This document shows positions 34,516-45,400 of a DNA stretch of 64,000 nucleotides, piece after piece; positions within the stretch are counted from its first letter, which is position 1; each line of letters begins with the position of its first letter. The stretch covers positions 620,001-684,000 of the forward strand of contig NZ_PYMH01000002.1 of the NCBI RefSeq assembly GCF_003025555.1. The letters run 5' to 3'. Below the pieces are notes generated by a model. The model was not told where the DNA came from and did not search any database. It saw nothing but the letters and a program-made list of their open reading frames with translations. Source of the stretch: Photobacterium lutimaris (GTDB lineage: Bacteria > Pseudomonadota > Gammaproteobacteria > Enterobacterales > Vibrionaceae). Both the position numbers and the translations under genes were made by a program.

Positions 34516-35259
34516 ATGAGCGATATCATCAACCGCGAGCGCTTTCTCGATAACATCTCCGCCAAATTGGGGCGTCCACGGCAAACAACACCAGTGGAGC
34601 GCCCCCCCCTGCGCTATACATGCCACCACGAAGTGATGGCGGGGAAAAACAGCGATGACCTCAAACACATTCTGGTTGACTACACCCGCAAGGCACTTGG
34701 TGCCCAAGCGCTGATCACCACCAAAGCCAACCTGACCGAGTCATTACGCCGGATATGTGTCGATTACTGCCATGACGAAGCCGCAGCGAACCAGTCAATG
34801 ACACCGAATGAAACCCTGGTATCTGCCGATCCGCGATTGCTTGCGCTATTTGATCCCGAGCAGCTCGAGACTGACGCGCATCGTGTTCATGTATGGAATA
34901 CCCAACTGGGCTATGGGCCAAATATCGAAATTGCCGAACGGGCAAAAGTGGGAATCGTCTATGCCGAACAGGCGCTGGCAGAGTCTGGTACCATGGTGCT
35001 GTATAGCCAACCTGCACAAGGCAGGGCTATCAGCCTGCTTCCAGAGGCCTCGGTGTTTGTGGTGCCCAAAAGTGCACTGGTAGCCCGCTTGACCCAAGCC
35101 ACGGCAAAACTGCACCAGAAAGCCCAGCAAGGGGAAAGGCTCCCCTCGTGCGTGAATTTTATCTCCGGTCCAAGTTCTACTGCCGATATTGAGCTTATCA
35201 AGGTTGTCGGGGTCCACGGCCCGATCCATGCCACCTATGTCATCATTGATGATCTATAG
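34516..35259 (+). CDS. lldG: LldG, LUD-domain subunit of the L-lactate dehydrogenase complex
   Basis: LldG (YkgG/LutC) is the third subunit, with a LUD (DUF162) domain. The protein of 247 residues starts at ATG 34516, with GGAG eight bases upstream. A TTG two codons earlier overlaps the lldF stop and is less likely. The LUD motifs GIVYAEQALAESGTMVLYSQ and ISGPSSTADIELIKVVGVHG are in the C-terminal half. It ends 10 bp from the convergent globin gene with no terminator between. No lactate permease (lldP) or regulator is beside the operon. Confidence 0.9.
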   Translation: MSDIINRERFLDNISAKLGRPRQTTPVERPPLRYTCHHEVMAGKNSDDLKHILVDYTRKALGAQALITTKANLTESLRRICVDYCHDEAAANQSMTPNETLVSADPRLLALFDPEQLETDAHRVHVWNTQLGYGPNIEIAERAKVGIVYAEQALAESGTMVLYSQPAQGRAISLLPEASVFVVPKSALVARLTQATAKLHQKAQQGERLPSCVNFISGPSSTADIELIKVVGVHGPIHATYVIIDDL

Positions 35260-35269
35260 CAGTGAAACC

Positions 35270-35710
35270 TTACGTACGGTTGCGACACATTTCGGCAGGG
35301 AATGACAATTGAACCATAACATGGCGTATGAACAGTTCGTCGTAACCCTGCTCATCAAGTGCTTTTTGCATACAGTGCAGCCACATTTCTTTTTCGGCAA
35401 CACCAATCGCCAAATGTCGATGCGCGCCGGGTAAGTTCATCATCCCAAACTTTTCTTCATAGCGTGCAGGGCCGCCGAACCAACCCACAAGGAAAGTTGT
35501 TAACTTATCGATAGATTCCGCCAGATCGTCATTGTGCATCTGACGCACTTTCTGTGCCTGCGGCAAGGTATCCATATGACGATAGAATGATTCAACCAGT
35601 GTCCTGATCCCCTCTTCACCACCTGCTGCGTTGAAGGCATTTTCCCCTACCGTGTAATCGGGTGCTGTTTTCTCTTGAACGGTGTAATCATTGGGTCTGT
35701 ATGGCTTCAT
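35270..35710 (-). CDS. Group II truncated haemoglobin
   Basis: The 146-residue product is a truncated (2/2) globin. The core starts GGEEGIRTLVESFYRHM and contains the distal-side FYRHM motif; FLVGWFGGPARYEEKFG and AHRHLAIG carry the conserved group II features, with the proximal histidine in the HRHLAIG segment and the Trp of the TrHbO type in EMWLHCM. Such proteins bind oxygen or nitric oxide and are linked to oxidative or NO stress. It is encoded next to lldG (convergent) and upstream of the torECA operon on the same strand but separated from torA by a terminator. Confidence 0.85.
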   Translation of the reverse strand: MKPYRPNDYTVQEKTAPDYTVGENAFNAAGGEEGIRTLVESFYRHMDTLPQAQKVRQMHNDDLAESIDKLTTFLVGWFGGPARYEEKFGMMNLPGAHRHLAIGVAEKEMWLHCMQKALDEQGYDELFIRHVMVQLSFPAEMCRNRT

Positions 35711-35784
35711 GTCTATCTATAATGGTCTGATATATCAATACTGCAATTATACGGAATATTTGCCGATGCGTGCTGTGTTACATC

Positions 35785-35818
35785 TCAGAAAAGAAGACCA
35801 CCTTGCGGTGGCCTTCTT
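35785..35818 (-). terminator. Rho-independent terminator of torECA
   Basis: A 12-bp stem with one G-U pair (AAGAAGGCCACC on the minus strand) and a GCAA loop is followed by TTTT, 22 bp after the torA stop. Confidence 0.82.
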
Positions 35819-35839
35819 TGCTACAAGGTCAAAGCCCTA

Positions 35840-38329
35840 TCAAGACTCATAAATAGGCCCGCCAAATGCCGTAACCGGCGGTACTTCACCTTTGAATTTT
35901 TCGACATCTGCCAACACGGTATTGGCACTGGTTGCCTGGGCCAGCTCCGACGTACCCACATCCATAGTCAAGGTATTTGGATCGCCATAGGTATCAATGG
36001 CCCCGACTTTCTCACTCAGCGGTCCGTACCAAGCCCCTTCATAAATACGGATCACACCCGGTGGATAATCAGGGGAAACCACCGCACCGGCCAATAACTG
36101 GCCACGGTCGTTAAATACTCTCACCAGATCACCATCACTGATCCCCCTTGCTTTGGCGTCCTCCGGATTGAGATAAACCGGCTCTCGCCCTTGCACCGTG
36201 TAGGTAGCACGGTATTCATCCGATTCACACATCTGAGAGTGCAACCGCTTGTCCGGGTGACAGGATTGTAACCAAAGAGGATGCTTGTCAGAACCCGGTC
36301 CGCCATGGGATCGCTCGGCTTTTTCAAACCACATCGGGTGCCCCTGGCAATGCTCGTAATTGTAACTGGCAATCTTACGGCTATAGATTTCAATAAACCC
36401 GGATGGTGTTCCCAGCGGGTTAATTTCCGGATCTTCACGGAAGTCAGCATGACGGACAAAGTTCTTACCCTCACCAAAGTCGACCCAACCCGCTTGCCCT
36501 ATTTCCCAGAACTCATCGAACTCCGGCATTTCAAAGTTGGCCTTATTGGCTTCACGGCATTCATCGTAAAGTGAACGTACCCACTCCATCTCATCCATAC
36601 CGCGGGTGTATTCCTTATTGCGTCCGAATCGACGACAGAAATCAGTAAAGATATCGAAATCCGTTCGTGATTGATAAAGCGGATCCACCAGTTTGTGCAT
36701 CGCCAATATACCGGTCCCCGAATACGCCCCATACAAGTCGATATCATTTCGCTCAAACTGGGTACACGCCGGCAACACGATGTCCGAGAACCGACACGTC
36801 GCCGTCCAGGCAAAGTCAATCGTCACCACCGTTTGCAACTTCTGAAACGCGGTCTTCATCCGGTTGCGATCCTGATGATGATGCCAAGGGTTGCAACCAC
36901 TGACCACCAGCATCTTGGTATCAGGAAGGACAACCTTCGCGCCGTTGTAATTGATCTCTTTACCCGGCTCGAGAATCGCATCAATCCAACGGGCAACAGG
37001 AATAGTTCGGCTGTACCCCTTGAAATCAGTGTTATCCCATTTCGGCTTCTTGCCTTCATCAACATTACGCGGGAAACCGCCAGGCCCCGCCGCACCTGTC
37101 GGTGGGATCCCCACACCGCTGTAGTGGTGAGAATAAGAAATACCGCCACCCGGCAAGCCGATCTGCCCCAACATGGTCGCGATCACCGCTCCCATCCAGT
37201 AGGGCTGCTCACCGTGTTGCTGACGCTGCACCGCCCAGCCAAAGATTAACTGGGTACGGTCTTTCGCCAGCAAACGAGCAAACTCACGGATATCATCAGC
37301 TTTGACACCACAAATAGGCTCGGCCCATTCCGGCGTTTTTTCAACGTTGTCTTTGGCTTCACCGAGCACGTAGGGCATGAACTCATCAAACCCTAGTGCA
37401 TAGGTGTCGATAAATTCTTTGTCGTACAACTCTTCTTTATACAGGGTATGGGCGATAGCCAGCATGAAGGGCACATCGGTTTGCGGGTTGACATAAAGCT
37501 GATCGCACTCAAAGTAGTTTTGACTTTTCGATTTCACCGGATCGACCGAGATCACTTTGATCTCACCTTTGGCGACCTTGTCTTTGAGCTGCTCATAGTA
37601 CATATAAGAATCATGCGTCTCGCACTGCCAGCCTACCTGGGTATTCTTGATTGGATCGTTGGCCCACAGTATGACTGTTTTACTGTTGGCCAGAATATCA
37701 GGCCAAGAAGTCCCTTGGGCATAGACCTCGGTTGAGCCCAGCACGTAAGGCATGATCGTCTGGCCGGCACCGGTCGAGTAATCCCCAACCTTGGTCATGA
37801 AGTTACCGTGCATGCCCACAGCACGCTGCATATGGTTACCACAACTGTGGAACTGCCCGGTTTGACGCCACCCGGTCATACCGGCATGCAGCGCCCAAGG
37901 CCCGTAGTCCTTTTGGATCCGTTCAAGTTCGTTATAGAAAATGTCAAGTGCTTCATCCCAGGTCACCCGAACAAAGCGGTTATTACCCCGGGTATCCCCG
38001 CTGTACTTGTGCTTCTTCAGCCAATCCAGGCGGATCATGGGGTAACGCACTCGGGAAGGATTATAGATAATACCTTTGACCCCATTGATCATATCGGTCG
38101 GGTACTTGTCCCGCTCCAACGGTTTGATCTCGGTGACCTTACCGTTATAGATTTTGGCGCGGAATGCCCCCCAGTGAGAGCCCGTGGTTTTCCAAACCCC
38201 GTCCGCCGAATACGGTGACGACACCTCTTCGGCAGCACGGGCAACAGAGGTGAGTAAACTCGGACCAATAACCCCAACGGCGCTCGTTGTTACCAGCCCT
38301 GATAGAAATTGACGTCGACTCAGAGACAT
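35840..38329 (-). CDS. torA: TorA, periplasmic trimethylamine-N-oxide reductase
   Basis: TorA reduces TMAO to trimethylamine as a terminal oxidase in anaerobic respiration. The 829-residue length fits (E. coli TorA is 848). A twin-arginine signal (SRRQFLSGL, residues 4-12) is followed by the molybdopterin domains. Ser185 in [10 protein letters not shown] is the molybdenum ligand, and the [20 protein letters not shown] segment is typical of the family. It is last in torECA and follows torC by 23 bp. TorD, the dedicated chaperone, is not in the window. TorZ (biotin sulfoxide-type) is an alternative, but the pentahaem torC and torE support TorA. Confidence 0.93.
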   Translation of the reverse strand: MSLSRRQFLSGLVTTSAVGVIGPSLLTSVARAAEEVSSPYSADGVWKTTGSHWGAFRAKIYNGKVTEIKPLERDKYPTDMINGVKGIIYNPSRVRYPMIRLDWLKKHKYSGDTRGNNRFVRVTWDEALDIFYNELERIQKDYGPWALHAGMTGWRQTGQFHSCGNHMQRAVGMHGNFMTKVGDYSTGAGQTIMPYVLGSTEVYAQGTSWPDILANSKTVILWANDPIKNTQVGWQCETHDSYMYYEQLKDKVAKGEIKVISVDPVKSKSQNYFECDQLYVNPQTDVPFMLAIAHTLYKEELYDKEFIDTYALGFDEFMPYVLGEAKDNVEKTPEWAEPICGVKADDIREFARLLAKDRTQLIFGWAVQRQQHGEQPYWMGAVIATMLGQIGLPGGGISYSHHYSGVGIPPTGAAGPGGFPRNVDEGKKPKWDNTDFKGYSRTIPVARWIDAILEPGKEINYNGAKVVLPDTKMLVVSGCNPWHHHQDRNRMKTAFQKLQTVVTIDFAWTATCRFSDIVLPACTQFERNDIDLYGAYSGTGILAMHKLVDPLYQSRTDFDIFTDFCRRFGRNKEYTRGMDEMEWVRSLYDECREANKANFEMPEFDEFWEIGQAGWVDFGEGKNFVRHADFREDPEINPLGTPSGFIEIYSRKIASYNYEHCQGHPMWFEKAERSHGGPGSDKHPLWLQSCHPDKRLHSQMCESDEYRATYTVQGREPVYLNPEDAKARGISDGDLVRVFNDRGQLLAGAVVSPDYPPGVIRIYEGAWYGPLSEKVGAIDTYGDPNTLTMDVGTSELAQATSANTVLADVEKFKGEVPPVTAFGGPIYES

Positions 38330-38352
38330 GTTTTTACCTCGCTTCGCTTCTT

Positions 38353-39537
38353 TTAATGGCCAGCATCAGAAAAATCTGATGAGTGTTTCTGTAGGTATTT
38401 CAGTACCAAAGCTTCACTATCACGGTCAAGATTGACGAACGCCAACATACCGTTAAACATGCCCGGCCATGTATTCGCATCGAAGTGATTTTCCGCCGGC
38501 TGAGTATGGCAAGTACTACAGTTGTTGTTATAGGCAGGTCTCGCCTCAGCCCAAATCGGTTCCACATCATCCATCAATGACTCTTTTGGCATCCACAGCT
38601 TCACCGTTACCCGCTGCCAGCCCAAGCCCGTTAAGTCATCTTCTTTCTCTTCAAACTTCTCAACCAAGGTGTCACTCAGCGCCGCATCTTTACTCAATGC
38701 CGCAGTCGGGATATTCAGACCGAAGTCCTCGTTAATTACCCGACCAAAGCCCTTGGTTTTACGCCAACCGGCAATTTCCACCTGAACCGCATTATCTCTA
38801 ACTTGCACGACTTTCACTTCGGAAGCAGGATTGAGCTCACCGCCATCTATGGTCAGCGCTTCGTCCTCATACATAGGGAGATAGCGGACACTGAAGTAAT
38901 TCTCGCCTTCTTTGAAAGAGGTATTTCCAGCTCTTTGAACCAACTGCTGAACCATACCGCCAGAGAGGTTCATATTGCCCGGTAGTTCATGGGCGATCCC
39001 TTTGTGACAATCAATACAACTCTGATCCCGCTCTGCGGCCTGCTTCATTTGTGTTCGAGCAAGATCCGACATTTCATCCCATTTCATGCTGTCGTAGTTG
39101 TGACAGTTTTTACATTCCAGCGACCCATTAGATGCAAAACGCTCCCACTCATGATTGGCAAGCTCTAGACGCTTTTCCAAAAATTTTTCACGGGTATTGA
39201 TCGTCCCAAAAATGGCACCGTATACTTCTTTGCTGGCTTGCATTTTACGGGCAATTTTATCAGTCCAATTATGGGGTACATGGCAGTCAGGACAGGTTGC
39301 CCTCACGCCGGAGTGATTTGACCAGTGCACCGTTTGCTGCAGCTCCTCGTAAACATTGTCACGCATCTCATGACAGCCGATACAGAACTTCTCGGTATTG
39401 GTCAATTCGAGGGCAGTGTTAAATCCCCCCCAGAAAATGATCCCGGCGATAAACCCACCGAGGGTCAATACACCCAAACTTATGTGTACTGCCGGACGCC
39501 AAAATGTCGCCCACAGTTTTTTCAAAGCACTTATCAT
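38353..39537 (-). CDS. torC: TorC, pentahaem cytochrome c electron donor to TorA
   Basis: TorC is anchored in the inner membrane and passes electrons from menaquinol to TorA. The 394-residue protein has one N-terminal transmembrane helix (about residues 16-37). Four CxxCH sites lie in the NapC/NirT domain (52-56, 82-86, 142-146, 174-178), and a fifth at 340-344 (CSTCH) is in the C-terminal domain, the standard TorC arrangement. The N-terminal GCHEMRDNV motif is typical. It lies between torE and torA on the same transcript. Confidence 0.95.
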   Translation of the reverse strand: MISALKKLWATFWRPAVHISLGVLTLGGFIAGIIFWGGFNTALELTNTEKFCIGCHEMRDNVYEELQQTVHWSNHSGVRATCPDCHVPHNWTDKIARKMQASKEVYGAIFGTINTREKFLEKRLELANHEWERFASNGSLECKNCHNYDSMKWDEMSDLARTQMKQAAERDQSCIDCHKGIAHELPGNMNLSGGMVQQLVQRAGNTSFKEGENYFSVRYLPMYEDEALTIDGGELNPASEVKVVQVRDNAVQVEIAGWRKTKGFGRVINEDFGLNIPTAALSKDAALSDTLVEKFEEKEDDLTGLGWQRVTVKLWMPKESLMDDVEPIWAEARPAYNNNCSTCHTQPAENHFDANTWPGMFNGMLAFVNLDRDSEALVLKYLQKHSSDFSDAGH

Positions 39538-39597
39538 AGTGTTTACCTATCTCTTCCTTTGCTCATTGCCATGGCGTTCATATCTCGGCAATCGACA

Positions 39598-39771
39598 TTA
39601 CCCATGGCCGGGAGGCCCAAGGAAAAACACTTGCATCGCCCAAACGATAAATCCGTAACCACCAACAATGGCAACGGCTAATATGGGGAACAAGAAGATG
39701 GTAATAAACAAAAAAGATCGCCATTCATATTTGGCTTTCTCTTTATCACTGACGGGTTCAGAGTTGCTCAT
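39598..39771 (-). CDS. torE: TorE, small NapE/TorE-family membrane protein
   Basis: This 57-residue gene is too small for most ORF thresholds but is clear. From ATG 39771, with AAGGAAAG upstream, it reads MSNSEPVSDKEKAKYEWRSF, then a single transmembrane helix, and ends FFLGPPGHG. This is the NapE/TorE pattern: charged head, one helix, Pro-Gly tail. It heads the torECA operon, 60 bp before torC. The function of TorE is not settled in the literature I know; it is a membrane partner of the TMAO respiratory chain. Confidence 0.9.
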   Translation of the reverse strand: MSNSEPVSDKEKAKYEWRSFLFITIFLFPILAVAIVGGYGFIVWAMQVFFLGPPGHG

Positions 39772-39969
39772 TGCTTCTTTCCTTTTACACTTCTTATCTG
39801 TCTCTTAAGTAAGGTACTGACCTAGTACTGATATCGGTTGGTATCACTCTTAAGAGCTAATTTGTGTAAGTATAGTTAAGGATTGAAACTGGACCTGAAA
39901 TTGCTAAGGAATCACGAAGAGGTTGTTGAACTAAAAATCTACTTGGTGGCAAGGGCGATGAAATGACAC

Positions 39970-40000
39970 AAAAAAAGGTGCCAACTGGCACCTTTTTTTA
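39970..40000 (-). terminator. Rho-independent terminator of the Sel1-repeat gene
   Basis: A 13-bp stem (AAAAAAAGGTGCC with its complement), an AACT loop and flanking A and T runs lie 25 bp beyond the Sel1-gene stop on the minus strand; the torE transcript begins past it. Confidence 0.88.
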
Positions 40001-40024
40001 TTTTGTTCTAGCTTTATCCGCTTA

Positions 40025-40810
40025 TTACAGTGAAGCGCTGTAGATAGTCTGGTTTTGCTGGTATAGCTTCAAGCGCTGTTCAAAGTTTGCATAACGCTGG
40101 CCGTTTGACTCTTCCAACTTACCCATCGCCGTTTGCTGGGCTTCTATCGCGCGGCGGAACTCACCACAGGCGGCATAGGCCGCGGCAAGGTTATCGTAAT
40201 CACCCGCATCACCGGTACCGTTACGGCTCAATACCTGCTTAGCTAATTTCAACGCACGTTCGCCGTCACGCATACGCTCGTCCGAACAAGTCGCATACAG
40301 CCAAACTAGGTTACGCTTTGATTCCAACGAACCGCCATTTGCCGCTTCGTTAAACCACTTGATAGCGTTTGCACAATCGGTTGAGCCCGTCGCACCAGAG
40401 GCATAATACATCCCTAGCTCAACCATTGCTGGTACATCACCTTCATTGGCAGCGGCGCTGTACCAGTGCAATGCCTGCTGGTTATCACGAGGCAGTAGCT
40501 CACCATTCTTGAACAAATCGCCAATCAGGGTTTTCACTTCTGGCATATCTACCGCTGCTTTTTCCAACCAGTACATACCTTTTAGCGGGTCGGCTTTCAG
40601 GCCGTTACTCCCTTCAAGGTACGCTCGTCCTAGGAACAACTGCATATTTTTATCGCCCTGCTCAGCTTCAAGCTCGACATAGTTCAGGGTTGATAGCAAG
40701 TGGTGCTCAGGAGATGTGGTAATAGAAGCATGGGTTGTTGTTGCACCCATAGCAACAAGGCCGAAAATGGCACCGAATACAACTTTTTTCAGGGTCTTCG
40801 TAACTGGCAT
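40025..40810 (-). CDS. Exported Sel1/TPR-repeat protein
   Basis: I start this gene at ATG 40810 (261 residues) because MPVTKTLKKVVFGAIFGLVA gives a signal peptide ending near THA (residue 27); GAGACCGAG lies upstream. The longer frame to 40960 has an unlikely N-terminus. The mature protein has Sel1-like repeats: AEQGDKNMQLFLGRAYLEGS, PLKGMYWLEKAAVDMPEVKT, QALHWYSAAANEGDVPAMVE and AIKWFNEAANGGSLESKRNL, then a TPR-like end. Such repeats bind protein partners. The partner is unknown. It is followed by a strong terminator. Confidence 0.82.
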   Translation of the reverse strand: MPVTKTLKKVVFGAIFGLVAMGATTTHASITTSPEHHLLSTLNYVELEAEQGDKNMQLFLGRAYLEGSNGLKADPLKGMYWLEKAAVDMPEVKTLIGDLFKNGELLPRDNQQALHWYSAAANEGDVPAMVELGMYYASGATGSTDCANAIKWFNEAANGGSLESKRNLVWLYATCSDERMRDGERALKLAKQVLSRNGTGDAGDYDNLAAAYAACGEFRRAIEAQQTAMGKLEESNGQRYANFEQRLKLYQQNQTIYSASL

Positions 40811-41167
40811 ATCTCGGTCTCTTTCAAAGCATTTGCGGTTTATGGGTAGGGAATTTAAAGAAGTAGCGGTCAAAAAACAACCACTAAAAAAGAGGCAGCG
40901 GAGGCCAGAAAGAGTGACACACGAGGTTAATATTATTTCTGTCAGCAACTTAACGCTCACAAAAAAATAATGTCAGAAATCAAAAATGAGATATGGATCC
41001 GATTTCTATAGTCTATAAGGTACGGAGATTAGCTGAATATCAGCTTGATGACAGAACAATATGTGGGCGTTATGTTTTACCCCCCTAGATATGACAACAG
41101 CCAGACAATGTCTGGCTGTTGTTCATATTATGTCTGCTATTTAAGAGCTTACATCATTGATAGGTTG
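40811..41167. other. Intergenic region between the Sel1 and lipoprotein genes
   Basis: No gene is seen in 357 bp. A perfect 15-bp inverted repeat AGCTGA-ATA-TCAGCT lies at 41031-41045, and the hairpin of the lipoprotein gene at 41096-41120. The Sel1 gene promoter should lie here, but no clear hexamers are visible. Confidence 0.4.
41096..41120 (-). terminator. Stem-loop after the lipoprotein gene
   Basis: A 12-bp inverted repeat (AACAGCCAGACA with TGTCTGGCTGTT) lies 48 bp beyond the lipoprotein stop. The T tract is weak on both strands, so terminator activity is uncertain. Confidence 0.5.
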
Positions 41168-42166
41168 CTATAGGTTACGGTAATGTTTTTCACCAGCGCT
41201 GATGTACTGTCCTTGGTGATAGGCTCTATCGCCGTCAAGGTCGATATCCAAATCGATTTCATTGGGTAGATCCAACAGTGCATCACACACTAAAACCACA
41301 TCATATTCACCTTCCGGCACGTACTGCATTTCATAGGTATTGTCGTCGCCTACCTTCGCTGTTTTAACTGGAGGATAGTCTGATCCTAAATCACCATATT
41401 CGGGAGAGTTCGCTTCGTAGAGATACACATACGCATCTTTTGCCGACGTGGTGCACGATGACACATCGATATCACCAAACAGGGTACCTGCCGTGATATT
41501 GTCTACCACCTTGAAGCCTTCACTTTTCAGGTAATAGGCTTGCTCAATGAGCTGAAGCATACTCTTCAGATCAAACGTCATCGTAAAAGTAGTTGGCACA
41601 TCAATGTTGATATCCAAGCCATCAAAGGTCAGATCATCAACGATATCCATCTTCATCTTGTCGACCGGATTACCGACATAAGAGTAAGGGGTATCGAGGA
41701 AATCACCGTAGCTACCTTGCAGGATTGAAAGTGCCATACCGGTATATTCACCTACCGGCAGCAGTTGTTCTGAAATCAGATTGACCAGATCAACACCCGT
41801 TACATCGTACAAATCGATAACGATAAACTTCGGATAACCGTCATTATCCACCGGAATATCAGAATCCTCAGGTATACATTGCGTCGAGTTAACCCCATAA
41901 GGGTCAGTCATACTTTTTGTGGTCCACTCAATAATAGTGCCGGCTAAATTTGTGACCTCTACAGCGTCAATCGCCACACATGCCTGAAGATCATCTGCCC
42001 CCTTTGGTACCTCGTTGGGTGGCATAGACACATCCACCGATACTGGTACTGAACCGTCATCCTGATTAGCTGCTGCATCATTGTTTGCTAAGGAGGCAGC
42101 CCCATCTGAATCACTACACCCGGCCACAATGAGCGTGGCGAGCACTGGTAAAATTATTTTTTTCAT
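41168..42166 (-). CDS. Lipoprotein with DUF4382-like beta domain
   Basis: The 332-residue protein has a lipobox LIVAGC at residues 12-17, with Ser at +2, suggesting outer-membrane sorting through the Lol system. An Asn/Asp-rich linker follows (to about residue 55). The body is Asp-rich and beta-strand-like, with LPVGEYTGMALSILQGSYGD and a C-terminal half containing YVPEGEYDVVLVCDALLDLP, resembling DUF4382-type or carboxypeptidase-regulatory-like folds. No enzymatic motif is visible. It stands alone downstream of mukB on the same strand. Function unknown. Confidence 0.72.
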   Translation of the reverse strand: MKKIILPVLATLIVAGCSDSDGAASLANNDAAANQDDGSVPVSVDVSMPPNEVPKGADDLQACVAIDAVEVTNLAGTIIEWTTKSMTDPYGVNSTQCIPEDSDIPVDNDGYPKFIVIDLYDVTGVDLVNLISEQLLPVGEYTGMALSILQGSYGDFLDTPYSYVGNPVDKMKMDIVDDLTFDGLDINIDVPTTFTMTFDLKSMLQLIEQAYYLKSEGFKVVDNITAGTLFGDIDVSSCTTSAKDAYVYLYEANSPEYGDLGSDYPPVKTAKVGDDNTYEMQYVPEGEYDVVLVCDALLDLPNEIDLDIDLDGDRAYHQGQYISAGEKHYRNL

Positions 42167-42408
42167 GTCATCACCCCTACGACAAAATAAAATCTGGCCT
42201 GTACCAAACCAATATGCTGGCCGCTTAGTGTTTGGTTATGTATTTGTGCGTCATACCTGAACAAAGCAAGACAGCTAGCAAAAGCCCTACTGTGATCAAG
42301 CTGACAAGTGGCCGAATCTGACAGTTAAAATTTTAGGCGGATATGGAAGGGCAAAAAATTTATCGTTAGGGTAATTAAGTAATGAGAAAAACTTCTTATG
42401 TTCAAGAC

Positions 42409-42436
42409 GAAAAAAGCCGGTCGTTAGACCGGCTTT
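42409..42436 (-). terminator. Rho-independent terminator of mukFEB
   Basis: A 10-bp perfect stem (AAAGCCGGTC with its complement) and a four-base loop are followed on the minus strand by TTTTTT, 28 bp beyond the mukB stop. Confidence 0.9.
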
Positions 42437-42463
42437 ACTAAATAGAAAACAGCTTGTAGCCGG

Positions 42464-45400
42464 TTACACCGGGTCCAACTCCAGCATGGTTTGGATATTG
42501 GCAGGGGCTTTCGACTCCTGACCAAAGCCACGCAGGCCAACAACATGAACGTGTTCGCGATCTTTGAAGATCTTACGTACCAGCTTGTAGGTAGTCCCTT
42601 TTTCTGGGCTGATGTTCTCTGGTGCTGCAATCAATAACTGCATATCAAGACGATCACACAGCTCGAACAGAGTTGCAATCGACTTGCCATCCAATCGTGC
42701 GGCCTCATCAAGGAACAACAAGCGACATGGAATGATATCTTTACCGCGCAAGCGGCGAGACTCTTCTTCCCAGCTCTGTACGACCATCAACAGGATTGCC
42801 TGACCGGTACCGATCGCTTCACCAGTAGACAGCGCACCCGACTCGGCCTGTAGCCAACCATCTGTGCCACGGTTAACCTCGATGCTCAGCTCAAGGTAAT
42901 TACGGTAATCCAGTAGCTCTTCACCCATGATCTGCGGTGAGCGCTGACCAACATCAATATGCGGATTTAGGCGCTGGAACAGTTTAGCAATCGCTTCTGA
43001 GAATGACAGGCGGTGATTACCGAACAAGTCCTGATGCTGGTCCTGCTGATCAGCCAAACCTTCCAATAGCTGCTCGTGCGTCTCACGTACCTTCACGTTC
43101 AGGCGCACACCTTTAACCTGGCCAAAGCCTATGTTCTGCAGACCTTGGTTGAGCATACGGATACGGTTTTGCTCGCGCTGGATGGTCTTGCGAATAATGT
43201 TCGCGACCGAATCAGAGCTGATCGCCAGACGTTGTTCACGTGCTGTCAGTTCTTCGCTCAGACGCGCCAGTTCCACTTCCATCTCTTCAATCGCTTCAAC
43301 CGGATCGTCGGTGCGAATGATGTCGTGACGAATACGCTCGCGCAGATGCTGGTATACGGCAATGTAGAACAGTACCTTACGCTCTGGACGAGACACATCT
43401 TCCGATGCACGCAGCGCGTCACGTAGGTTCTCGTTATCCGCGACAGCCAAACGAAGCGCACCCAGAGATTTATCCGACAATGAACGTAGTTCGTCAGCCG
43501 ACATGTACGCCATTTCACGGCGGTGCAGGCGACGTTCGACATCGCTTTCACGGGCCAAGCGCAATACGGCACACCAGCCCGCTTTCGCGGTCACAACCAG
43601 TTTACGGATATCTTGGTATTCTTTGCCTACCTTACGTAAACGCTTCACCAGCCCTTTCATTTCCAGCTCTACAGACGTGATGCCTTTTTCCAGCTGGCTA
43701 CGACGGGTACGAGATGTATGTAGACGCTCGTTCAGTTCATCACGGCGAAGGCGCGCACGCTCTTCGGCTTCAACATCAGCCCGGACACCCAACTCCTGAA
43801 GCTCACGCTCGAATTCCTGCACGGTTTCCAACTTAGCCTGATGCGAGCTCTTCAGCGAAGCCATCAGCTGATTATACTGGTTAGCCTGTGAGCGAGTCTG
43901 CTTCAGGGCATCACGGCAACGGTTACGCTCACGTTCAGCCGATGCCAGTTTGGCTTTGAGCTGCTCGTTAAGCTCGGAGCTCTTGTTGAGCATGTCGATT
44001 GAATCGGCATAACCAAAGTGGTGACGGCGCTCAGCCAAATCAGCCACAGCGAAGATCTTGGCTTTTAACGCTTGCAACTGCTTGTCAGCGTCATCATAGC
44101 TGATCTGCAGTGCGTCAAACTGCTGCGGGTCCGCATCCAGCGCGGTCACCAAAGATTCCAGCTCAACAATCGCTTTACCGTTGCGGTCTAGGTAGTGGCG
44201 AGCCTCATCAAGCTGTGACAGCTGCTGCTGCACTTCATCAAAGCGAGCCTGCAAAGTGTCATCTTCCAGCAAGTTAACCAGCGGGTTAATTTTACCCAAC
44301 AGTGCCAACGCTTCACGGGCTGCAGATAGCTGGCTGCGTTGCTGCTGCTCTTGTGCTTGCGAATCGGTCAGCTGGCGGCTCACCTGATTACGTTTGTCGC
44401 GCGCTACTTTCAGCCCCGCTTCCGGATCATCATTAAATGCCACGCCCATATGGGTTGCGACAAAACTGTTGAAGCTCTGGTACAAGCGTTGCAGTTTCTG
44501 TGAATCGAATGCAGCCTTGGCATGATCTTCAACCAGCTGCTCACGTTCTTCACGCAAGTGCTCAAGGCGTTGCTCACGCGCGGCACGGCCAAATAACGGC
44601 ACTTTCGGGAAGCGAGAATAACGTAACTGGCGATCATTAAGATGGACACATACCGCCCCTTCCATCTCGTCGACATCAAAACCGCTGTCGTCGAAAGAGT
44701 CAGTATCACCTTCAATGATGTACAGATCGTCCGGACAGTCATCCAGCGCCACTAATTTTTCTTTGATACCTTTGAGATCCGGCACCACGATGGCGTGACG
44801 CGCAGGACCGTACATGGCACTGAAGTACGGGGCATCGGCCAAGGTGATGTCGTCATAGATTTCTGACAACAAACTGCCGCCCAGGGTATCTGCCAGTGCG
44901 CGCAAACGGGAATCATCACTGCCACCCGGCTGGGCTAGACGCTCGATATCGAGCTCAATTTGCTGCTTGCGAACAGCCAGCTTGTCACGGGTCGCAGAAG
45001 CTTCGCGCTCTTTGTCCAGTGTCAGCTGCATGGCGTCCATCACCGCCTGGCTATCGTATAGCTCGCGCTCAGATTGCTCAGACAATTTTTCCAATGCATC
45101 GGAGGCGGCGATCCACGCCGGAGCTGCGGCTTCTAGCGTCGAAATCTGACTGGTCAGCTGCTGCTCTTGACGACGCAGGTCATTACGCTGCTCGACCAGG
45201 GTCTCCTGCTGTTGCTCAAGCTCTTCCAGCGTTGCTTCATGGCGGGCCTGCTCTTCAGCCAGCGCGAGTTCACCGTCAAGTTGGACAGCAAAACGCTTGG
45301 TATAGGTTTCCGCAAGTTCAAGGGCCTGGCGTTGATTACGCACCGAGCGCTCAAGGTCACGGTACTGGGCTTTCAGCTGATCACTACGCTCGGTGATTGC

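Noticed and set aside
36671..37249. 192-codon open frame on the plus strand inside torA.
   Set aside because: It is antisense to a conserved enzyme gene, is rich in Arg, Pro and His as expected from a shadow frame, and has no ribosome site.
41120..41128. TGTTCATAT resembles a TorR box.
   Set aside because: It lies downstream of the lipoprotein gene and over 1.3 kb from torE, as a single copy overlapping a stem-loop flank; tor boxes occur in groups next to the tor promoter.
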